This document shows, in pieces, positions 1-4,401 of a stretch of 5,500 nt of DNA. Numbering within the stretch: the first letter of the stretch is position 1; each line of letters starts with the position of its first letter. Made by a program: the position numbers and the translations under genes. The notes under the pieces were generated by a model. It was not told the DNA's origin. It did not search any database and saw only the letters and a list, made by a program, of their open reading frames with translations. The stretch covers positions 1 through 5,500 of the forward strand of contig JAEEXW010000220.1 of NCBI GenBank assembly GCA_016287995.1, read 5' to 3'. The stretch comes from Bacteroidales bacterium (lineage in GTDB: Bacteria; Bacteroidota; Bacteroidia; Bacteroidales; UBA3824).

Positions 1-466
1 CTTCCTCCTCATCTCCGCCCGAAATAGCCTTCAAAATTTCGGGATTGCAGCCGTCCTTTGGGTGAACCCGTCTTGACGGCGCGCTCAAAACCACGAACTC
101 GTAAATATGCTGCTTCAAATCTATTTCGTGTTCTTCCGTCGAAAGCGTGATTTCTTCGTCAGCCTCTTCGGGGTCGGTTGTCTTGTCTGAAAATCTGACT
201 TTCATATCATAATGTGCGTTAATAGGCAAGTCAAAGAGTTCCAAACATCTATCGCACTCGGCTTTTACAGTGCCTAAAATGTCAAAAACGAACTCCAAAC
301 CGTAAGAAAACACCGACATTTTAATCTTGGCGTTTAACTTTCCGTCTTGAAATTCCGGCTCATCAAAAAGCGAGAAGAAATTTTTATCTAATTGATAATC
401 AATTTCATACGTTCCGCTTTGTAGTCCTTTATATTCGACAATATAGTCGTTTCGTCTGCCTGACAT
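1..466 (-). CDS. YceD/DUF177 family protein, 3' end beyond the window
   Basis: This is the N-terminal 155 residues of a DUF177 (YceD-like) protein. In other bacteria the family is needed for normal 23S rRNA accumulation and is usually encoded just upstream of rpmF (ribosomal protein L32); an rpmF gene would lie to the left of this window, which I cannot see. I translated it by hand from the ATG at 466. The N-terminal half is a beta-rich segment (YIVEYKGLQSGTYEIDYQLD). The family hallmark CDRC (C71 and C74) follows at residues 71-74, in the context KAECDRCLELFDLPI. A second conserved block, APSRRVHPKDGCNPEI, spans residues 129-144. The visible end is acidic (GGDEEE), and Bacteroidota members usually continue for a few tens of residues. 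The start is favoured because it lies about 13 nt downstream of the expected transcription start of the promoter at 486-493. Family assignment is confident; the cellular role is known only from homologs. Confidence 0.88.
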   Translation of the reverse strand, partial: MSGRRNDYIVEYKGLQSGTYEIDYQLDKNFFSLFDEPEFQDGKLNAKIKMSVFSYGLEFVFDILGTVKAECDRCLELFDLPINAHYDMKVRFSDKTTDPEEADEEITLSTEEHEIDLKQHIYEFVVLSAPSRRVHPKDGCNPEILKAISGGDEEE

Positions 467-485
467 TTTCGGATTTTAAAATGTG

Positions 486-493
486 CAAAAGTA
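486..493 (-). promoter_or_regulatory. Bacteroidota-type -7 element for the yceD-like gene
   Basis: Read on the minus strand, this is TACTTTTG, an exact match to the Bacteroidota housekeeping -7 consensus TAnnTTTG. Transcription would begin around 479, giving a leader of only about 13 nt before the ATG at 466. I see no convincing TTTG at the -33 position; that region is an A/T tract. Confidence 0.6.
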
Positions 494-606
494 ACCATAA
501 TTCTCGGATAAAAAAAATTTTTTTTCAAAGAATTAAGAAATTAAATTTTTTTTTGCTTTTGAAAAAATTACAACATAAAAATATAGTGCCTTTCCCGTCT
601 TTTTTA

Positions 607-614
607 TACTTTTG
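607..614 (+). promoter_or_regulatory. Bacteroidota-type -7 element for the acetyltransferase/Msr operon
   Basis: TACTTTTG fits TAnnTTTG exactly and is the same octamer (and the same following C) as the divergent promoter at 486-493. The transcription start would be near 621, leaving a leader of roughly 19 nt that is almost only A and C and has no Shine-Dalgarno, as is common in this phylum. A -33 TTTG is not evident. This element is the main reason for starting the gene at 640 rather than at the ATG at 481. Confidence 0.65.
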
Positions 615-639
615 CGCGGTTAAAACAACAACAAAAAAA

Positions 640-1584
640 ATGGAAATAGTACCTTTTAGCCCAGAACTAAAAAACGTCTTTGTGGAGCTCAACAAAGCGT
701 GGATATCTGCAATGTTTAAAATAGAACCTGCTGATATTGAAGAGTTTTCTTTAATCGAACAAGCCATTGAAAAAGGTTCGCAAATATTTTTTGCGTTAGA
801 CGACAATAAAAACGTTCTCGCTTGTTGCATGATTCGTCCGTGCGAAAACAACGAGTGGGAAATCTTAAAATTTGCCGCCAAAGGTATGTCGACAGGTACT
901 GGTGCAGGGTCGGCATGTTTCAAGGCGTGCGTTGAATATGCAAAACAGAAAAATGCCGACAAAATTATCATCGTTTCAAATAAGAAACTCTCTCAGGCTC
1001 TGCATATTTACAAAAAGTTTGGATTCACGGAAGTGCCTGTTGACAAAGAAAAATTCCCGTTTGAACGCGGCGATATTGCATTTGAATTAGTTTTAAACAG
1101 CAAAAGAAATATGACCAAATCAGAAAAAATATCGGTTTATGAAACCGTTTTGCCTCAAATAGAATCACTTGTGAGCGGTGTAGAATACGGAATAAGTTCG
1201 TTAGCAAATATTGCGGCAGTTTTGCACCGTAATTTAGGATGTTTTTGGACAGGTTTTTATGTTGTTGACGGCGACAATTTGTTGTTAGGACCGTTTCAAG
1301 GCGATGCTGCGTGCATAAAAATTCCAAAAGGCAAAGGCGTATGCGGAACCTCATGGCAGAAAGGCGAAACGATTGTAGTAGAAGACGTTGAACAGTTTCC
1401 GGGACATATAGCGTGCAGTTCGCTTTCAAAATCTGAAATTGTAGTACCGGTGTTTTCTGCAACGGGAAAAATTACCGCCGTGCTCGACATCGACAGCGAC
1501 TGCCTTGCAACTTTCGACGATACCGACAAACTTTATTTGGAAAAAGTTGTAGAAGTATTAAAGTGTTACGAAAGTTTCGTGTAA
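640..1584 (+). CDS. GNAT acetyltransferase fused to free methionine-(R)-sulfoxide reductase (GAF domain)
   Basis: This 314-residue protein has two domains. Residues 1-152 form a GNAT N-acetyltransferase: a glycine-rich acetyl-CoA loop (MSTGTGAG, 83-90) and the C-terminal GNAT pattern SNKK...LHIYKKFGF (113-129, with N114, Y124, G128 and F129). Its substrate is unknown. A short linker leads to residues 158-314, a GAF-type fRMsr (MsrC/YebR family), which reduces free L-methionine-(R)-sulfoxide to methionine in the cytosol using thioredoxin. The three cysteines of the family are all present: C225 (AACIKIP), C235 (GVCG) and C259 (HIAC). Their 10- and 24-residue spacing matches C84, C94 and C118 of the E. 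coli enzyme, so the reductase should be active. The second domain begins with Met158 (1111-1113), exactly where a stand-alone fRMsr would start. This could be a true fusion, or the Met could serve as an internal start; no frame break is seen. The ATG at 640 is chosen over the in-frame ATG at 481 because the extra residues are low-complexity and cross the promoter. It is probably co-transcribed with the PurA-like gene 12 bp downstream. Confidence 0.88.
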   Translation: MEIVPFSPELKNVFVELNKAWISAMFKIEPADIEEFSLIEQAIEKGSQIFFALDDNKNVLACCMIRPCENNEWEILKFAAKGMSTGTGAGSACFKACVEYAKQKNADKIIIVSNKKLSQALHIYKKFGFTEVPVDKEKFPFERGDIAFELVLNSKRNMTKSEKISVYETVLPQIESLVSGVEYGISSLANIAAVLHRNLGCFWTGFYVVDGDNLLLGPFQGDAACIKIPKGKGVCGTSWQKGETIVVEDVEQFPGHIACSSLSKSEIVVPVFSATGKITAVLDIDSDCLATFDDTDKLYLEKVVEVLKCYESFV

Positions 1585-1596
1585 GAAAAAGGTATT

Positions 1597-2685
1597 ATGA
1601 AAGTACACGAATTGAAAGACAATAAAATTATTCTTGGAGCATTATTTGGCGACGAAGGCAAAGGCGTTTGTGTTCATTCGCTATGCAAAAAGGCTCTTGA
1701 CGAAGGGAAACGCCCTTTGGTTGTCCGTTTTTGCGGCGGACCACAAGCAGCACATACCGTTGATTACAACGGAATTAGACATATTTTTTCGTCGTTTGGT
1801 TCGGGGACGCTTCTTAATGTGCCAACACTTTATAAAAATACTGCACTCATCGACCCTATTTGCATTATCAACGAATATAACATTTTGAAAACCAAAGGTA
1901 TAACGCCAAAATTCAACGTTTCTGCTGCCAAAATCATAACGCCATACGATGTAGAATTTTGTCGTCAAGACAAGAAAACTTTAAACAACGGAACATGCGG
2001 AAAAGGCGTTTATGCGGCGTTGGTTCGCTCCGAAAAAGAAAAATGTTTTACCCTTAACGACAATCCGCAAGAAATACTCGATTCTGCCATAAAATATTAC
2101 AATACAACACATTGCAAAGAGTTTGACGAATTGTTTCTGTCAGCGTTTCAAGAGGTGAAAAATCTAAATTCTTCTTTAACGATAAATGACTTTGACACAA
2201 TCGTTTATGAAGGTACACAAGGACTATTACTTGATGCAGATTTGGGTTTTCAACCATTTGTAACGGCTACGAATACGGGGCTTCAAACTTTCAAGGAAAA
2301 TGAGTTGAAAAATGCAGACGTTTATCTTGTAATGCGCACATATCTAACGCGACATGGCAACGGCTACACTCCGCAACAAGTAGAAAACTACAATCTTAAC
2401 GACGAAAGCGAAAGCAATGTCTACAATGATTTTCAAGGCGATTTCAAGAGAGGAGCATTTGATTTCGACCTTTTAAATGAGGCGTTCAATCGCCATGAAT
2501 TGAAAAAGTACAAAAATGTTAACTTTAAGATTTTTCTTACTCATTTAGACACTATTGAAAAAAACGGACGGTTTGTGTATTTAAAAAACAAAATATTGCA
2601 CGAAGTGATTTTTAAAGACTTAGAGCAACTTTCCGAAATTTTTTCAAAAGGAACAACATTACAAGTATGTAGTTTTCTTGTCTAA
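1597..2685 (+). CDS. Short, divergent adenylosuccinate synthetase (PurA-family) paralog
   Basis: The protein has 362 residues against about 430 for ordinary bacterial PurA, which joins IMP and aspartate using GTP on the way to AMP. Family landmarks appear in order: P-loop GDEGKG (18-23) with the catalytic Asp (D19); GGPQAAHTV (47-55) with the catalytic His (H53), where the usual form is GGNNAGHTV; GTCGKG (132-137) for GTTGRG; EGTQG (205-209) for EGAQG; VTATNT (222-227); RTYLTRHGNG (247-256); and LTHLDT (314-319) for the TKLDV guanine-binding strand, with its Asp kept (D318). Changed positions include the IMP-contacting Asn (now Q50) and a phosphate-contacting Thr (now C134). The C-terminal S-x-GP-x-R loop that holds the guanine base in typical PurA is absent, and the protein ends at CSFLV. 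I found no frame shift that would restore that loop. It could be a paralog with another nucleotide substrate rather than the housekeeping enzyme, so I give no gene symbol. An AAAAAGG stretch at 1586-1592 may serve as a ribosome binding site. Confidence 0.82.
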   Translation: MKVHELKDNKIILGALFGDEGKGVCVHSLCKKALDEGKRPLVVRFCGGPQAAHTVDYNGIRHIFSSFGSGTLLNVPTLYKNTALIDPICIINEYNILKTKGITPKFNVSAAKIITPYDVEFCRQDKKTLNNGTCGKGVYAALVRSEKEKCFTLNDNPQEILDSAIKYYNTTHCKEFDELFLSAFQEVKNLNSSLTINDFDTIVYEGTQGLLLDADLGFQPFVTATNTGLQTFKENELKNADVYLVMRTYLTRHGNGYTPQQVENYNLNDESESNVYNDFQGDFKRGAFDFDLLNEAFNRHELKKYKNVNFKIFLTHLDTIEKNGRFVYLKNKILHEVIFKDLEQLSEIFSKGTTLQVCSFLV

Positions 2686-2686
2686 A

Positions 2687-2713
2687 AAGATGATAATTTT
2701 ATGTCTTCATCTT
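2687..2713. terminator. Weak bidirectional hairpin at the convergent gene ends
   Basis: A 7-bp inverted repeat (AAGATGA at 2687-2693, TCATCTT at 2707-2713) flanks a 13-nt AT-rich loop. T-rich sequence follows it on both strands (CTTTTTC on plus, TTTAG on minus). It begins just after the plus-strand stop codon and reaches into the last codons of the minus-strand gene. The stem has only two G-C pairs, so termination would be inefficient. Confidence 0.3.
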
Positions 2714-3955
2714 CTTTTTCTTTGCTGCGGGAAAAAGTACGTTGTTTAGAATCAGACGAAAACCCGGTGAGTTTGGGTGAAGGTCAAGATTTGTTGGTTC
2801 GTCACCGACATAGTGAGTATAATCCTCTGGGTCGTGTCCTGCGTACCACGTCCAAGTGCCTTTTTCGTATTCGCCGTGAATATAACGGGCCTCGTTTGCG
2901 GCTTTGTTTTCGCCCATAATCAAAACAGAAGATTTCAACACTTTTTTGTTATATGCCGTTGTCTGTCCCATAAAACCGTCAATCACTGAAACATGATTTT
3001 GACAAAGCATCGTCGGCACGGGATCCCATTTTGCCGAAAAGTCAAACAAAGTAAAAATGTCATTATCCTGACTGACATGCCGCGTTCTCGTTGCGTCAAT
3101 ATCGGAATATTCGTAGACATTTGGATTAAGTTCAAGCGTGAAATCCCTAAAAGCAAACGTTTTAGAAAAGTCTAACTTTTTCTGACAATCGGGGTCTATG
3201 CCGTCGCCGTCAAACATCGGCTGACAAATGTCAACTCCTTCTGCCGCAAGCGCAATATCAAAACTGTCAGTAGCCGAACACATCGCAAACATAAATCCAC
3301 CGTTGCCGACAAAGGCTTTCATTGTTTTTGCAACGGCAAGTTTCAACTCTGAAACTTTTGAATAGCCCATTTTTTGAGCCAAAGCGTTGAACTCCACAAC
3401 TTGATTTTTGTACCAAGGCGCGTTTTTGTACATAGCGTAAAACTTGCCAAACTGTCCCGTAAAGTCCTCATGGTGAACATGTAACCAATCATACTTTGAA
3501 AGTTCACCCGTCAAAATTTCTTCATCGTAAACCACCGTATAGGGAATTTCGGCGTATGTTAAAACAAGCATTACGGCATCGTCCCAAGGTTTGTAAGTTT
3601 TTGGCGCATAAACCGCAATTTTCGGGGCTTTCTCCAATTTTATCTGCTCCATATTGACATCGTTACGCGAAATTTCCGAAAGAATATTATCGGCTGCTGC
3701 ATCAGCAATCTGTTCAAAACGGACGTTTCTAATTCTGCACATATTAGCAATGTCTTGCGAGAAATCCGTCAAAAAACTTCCACCACGATAATTCAAAAGC
3801 CACTCGGCAGTACCTCCCCTTTCCAAGACCGCGTATGCAATACCGTAAGCCTTCAAATGATTAGTCTGCGTCTCGTCCATCGGAATAAGGATTTTCATCG
3901 CAAATCCAATATTCCAAATCATAAATAACAATATGGTTAACAATACTTTGTACAT
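2699..3955 (-). CDS. Exported protein of the family usually labelled 'asparagine synthetase B' in Bacteroidota
   Basis: This 418-residue protein is well conserved in Bacteroidota; I recognise the blocks ILIPMDETQ (22-30), WLLNYRGGSF (52-61), LHVHHEDFTGQFGKF (158-172), GFMFAMCSATDSFDIALA (220-237), FSAKWDPVPTML (306-317), MGENKAANEARYIHGE (347-362) and DLHPNSPGFRLILNNVLFPAAKKKK (391-415). Databases often call it asparagine synthetase B, but it lacks the N-terminal catalytic Cys of class II glutaminases and the SGGxDS pyrophosphate loop, so that reaction is not supported. Residues 1-19 look like a signal peptide: a Lys near the N-terminus, a hydrophobic core VLLTILLFMIWNIGF, and a possible cut after A19. 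That predicts export to the periplasm or envelope. C226 sits in a Gly-rich strand-turn that resembles the nucleophile elbow of class I amidotransferase-like folds; this is only a suggestion. An alternative start at Met20 (3898) would give a cytoplasmic form. The gene is monocistronic in view, with its own promoter at 3982-3989. Family membership is sure; the function is unknown. Confidence 0.85.
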   Translation of the reverse strand: MYKVLLTILLFMIWNIGFAMKILIPMDETQTNHLKAYGIAYAVLERGGTAEWLLNYRGGSFLTDFSQDIANMCRIRNVRFEQIADAAADNILSEISRNDVNMEQIKLEKAPKIAVYAPKTYKPWDDAVMLVLTYAEIPYTVVYDEEILTGELSKYDWLHVHHEDFTGQFGKFYAMYKNAPWYKNQVVEFNALAQKMGYSKVSELKLAVAKTMKAFVGNGGFMFAMCSATDSFDIALAAEGVDICQPMFDGDGIDPDCQKKLDFSKTFAFRDFTLELNPNVYEYSDIDATRTRHVSQDNDIFTLFDFSAKWDPVPTMLCQNHVSVIDGFMGQTTAYNKKVLKSSVLIMGENKAANEARYIHGEYEKGTWTWYAGHDPEDYTHYVGDEPTNLDLHPNSPGFRLILNNVLFPAAKKKKMKT

Positions 3956-3981
3956 ATCTAATTGTGTTTTTATACAACTTG

Positions 3982-3989
3982 CAAAAATA
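3982..3989 (-). promoter_or_regulatory. Bacteroidota-type -7 element for the exported-protein gene
   Basis: On the minus strand this reads TATTTTTG, matching TAnnTTTG. Transcription would start near 3976, about 20 nt before the ATG at 3955. The -33 region is A/T-rich without a clear TTTG. The palindromic sites at 4025-4076 lie 35-90 bp upstream and could also act on this promoter. Confidence 0.55.
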
Positions 3990-4024
3990 AAACAATTTTG
4001 TAATTTTTAAAAATATATTTCGTA

Positions 4025-4076
4025 ATGCCAAAATGTCAGTCTGCAACTTTGACAGAAAAATACGCCAAAATGTCCG
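4025..4076. repeat. Three degenerate palindromes, CTGNCA-N3-TGNCAG type
   Basis: Three 15-bp sites resemble CTGNCA-N3-TGNCAG, a pattern that reads the same on both strands. Site 1 (4025-4039) is ATGCCA-AAA-TGTCAG. Site 2 (4041-4055) is CTGCAA-CTT-TGACAG. Site 3 (4062-4076) is ACGCCA-AAA-TGTCCG. Sites 1 and 3 share the exact 11-mer GCCAAAATGTC, 37 bp apart. The group ends 11 bp before the -24 element of the candidate sigma-54 promoter, so a dimeric activator binding in tandem is a reasonable inference. The degeneracy of sites 2 and 3 leaves some doubt. Confidence 0.5.
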
Positions 4077-4087
4077 TTAAAAGCCTT

Positions 4088-4103
4088 TGGCACGCTATTT
4101 GGA
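4088..4103 (+). promoter_or_regulatory. Candidate sigma-54 (RpoN) -24/-12 promoter
   Basis: TGGCACGCTATTTGGA matches the RpoN consensus TGGCACRNNNNTTGCW at every fixed position except one: the -12 GC doublet is GG. The -24 GG (4089-4090) and the -12 doublet (4101-4102) are separated by the required 10 nt. Transcription would start near 4114, giving a leader of about 92 nt before the small gene at 4206. The leader contains an imperfect palindrome (4129-4143, CGG...CCG arms) and an AT-rich stretch before the ribosome binding site. RpoN promoters need an AAA+ activator bound upstream, and the palindromes at 4025-4076 are suitably placed, though closer to the promoter than most enhancers. The -12 mismatch is the main weakness. 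Confidence 0.55.
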
Positions 4104-4191
4104 ATAATCTTTAACAAACAGAGCAGTCCGGCAATAATTACCGAACCCTACTCCGAAAAATAAATTTAAATGTTTAACTTTTAAAAATTAT

Positions 4192-4196
4192 AGGAG
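4192..4196 (+). promoter_or_regulatory. Strong Shine-Dalgarno for the 43-aa gene
   Basis: AGGAG lies 9 nt before the ATG at 4206. It is the only clear Shine-Dalgarno before a gene start in this window. It fixes the start of the small gene and suggests that the gene is translated efficiently. Confidence 0.7.
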
Positions 4197-4205
4197 ATTA
4201 AAATC

Positions 4206-4337
4206 ATGGGAAAAATCGGAAAAGTGCTTAAACCTAAACAACACACTGAAAAACATCACAAACACATCGCTGCTTATCAACAGAAAGAGCAGACGAATGT
4301 TCAGACGGATGATTTAAAAGAGAAAAAAGGTAAATAG
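4206..4337 (+). CDS. Small basic Lys/His/Gln-rich protein, 43 aa, unknown function
   Basis: The gene runs from ATG at 4206 to TAG at 4337. The protein begins MGKIGKVLKPKQHTEKHHKH and ends DDLKEKKGK. It has 11 Lys, 5 Gln and 4 His against 5 acidic residues, no Cys or Trp, and no hydrophobic stretch long enough for a membrane or signal segment, so it is probably soluble and cytoplasmic. The His cluster (H13, H17, H18, H20) could bind a metal or nucleic acid; this is inference from composition only. Support for a real gene: an AGGAG ribosome binding site 9 nt upstream, a candidate sigma-54 promoter at 4088-4103, and a strong hairpin terminator starting 26 nt after the stop. It stands alone, convergent with dnaB. 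I do not recognise the family. It could be a stress-induced small protein; a role in chaperoning, ribosomes or nucleic-acid binding would fit the charge, but nothing in the sequence decides between them. Confidence 0.72.
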   Translation: MGKIGKVLKPKQHTEKHHKHIAAYQQKEQTNVQTDDLKEKKGK

Positions 4338-4362
4338 CAGTATTGTTTGACTCAAATGTAAA

Positions 4363-4386
4363 AAAGGACGGATTTTTCCGTCCTTT
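4363..4386. terminator. Bidirectional intrinsic terminator between the 43-aa gene and dnaB
   Basis: A perfect 10-bp stem (AAAGGACGGA at 4363-4372, TCCGTCCTTT at 4377-4386) closes a TTTT loop. On the plus strand T-rich sequence follows (CTTATTTTTT). On the minus strand the arm continues into five T from the A run at 4361-4365. It lies between two convergent stop codons (4337 and 4402), so it can serve both genes. Confidence 0.85.
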
Positions 4387-4401
4387 CTTATTTTTTCCTT
4401 C

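Larger units (their letters stand above)
467..639. other. Divergent AT-rich intergenic region
   Basis: This 173-bp spacer lies between two divergent genes and holds both of their promoters. Between them is extreme A/T bias: eight A followed by eight T (510-525, a perfect 16-bp palindrome) and nine T (546-554). Such phased A and T tracts are typical of bent DNA and of UP-like elements next to promoters. An open frame continues upstream of the start at 640 through this region, but it is low-complexity and crosses the promoter, so I do not treat it as coding. I see no RNA gene or repeat family here. Confidence 0.6.

Noticed and set aside
481..639. N-terminal extension of the GNAT-fRMsr frame from the ATG at 481
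   Set aside because: The extra 53 residues come from A/T-tract sequence (Lys/Phe/Leu-rich), overlap both divergent promoters and do not belong to the GNAT fold. The ATG at 640, just after the -7 element, is the better start.
525..971. 148-codon open frame on the minus strand, antisense to the GNAT domain
   Set aside because: It is a shadow of the real gene. It has no promoter or ribosome binding site of its own, and its C-terminal part is translated from A/T tracts.
1025..1462. 145-codon minus-strand open frame opposite the reductase domain
   Set aside because: The opposite strand encodes a protein with all fRMsr motifs. This frame has no recognisable motif and an improbable composition.
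1597..2685. PurZ of the 2-aminoadenine (Z-genome) phage pathway
   Set aside because: Typical PurZ replaces the catalytic Asp of the GDEGKG loop with a smaller residue, whereas here D19 is intact. No MazZ-like, DatZ-like or DpoZ-like gene, and no other phage gene, is in view. A PurZ-like activity is not excluded by sequence alone.
2701..3175. Plus-strand open frames of 60-72 codons inside the exported-protein gene
   Set aside because: They overlap one another and lie wholly within a long conserved minus-strand gene. None has a start signal.
4025..4076. CRISPR-like array
   Set aside because: The repeats are only 15 bp, degenerate and spaced unevenly (16 and 21 bp), with no cas genes. They are better explained as protein binding sites.
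4105..4113. TAATCTTTA as a housekeeping TAnnTTTG promoter for the 43-aa gene, with TTTG at 4086-4089 as -33
   Set aside because: The octamer does not fit (one base too long, and it ends in A instead of G), and the gap to the TTTG is only 15 bp. The overlapping sigma-54 match is better.
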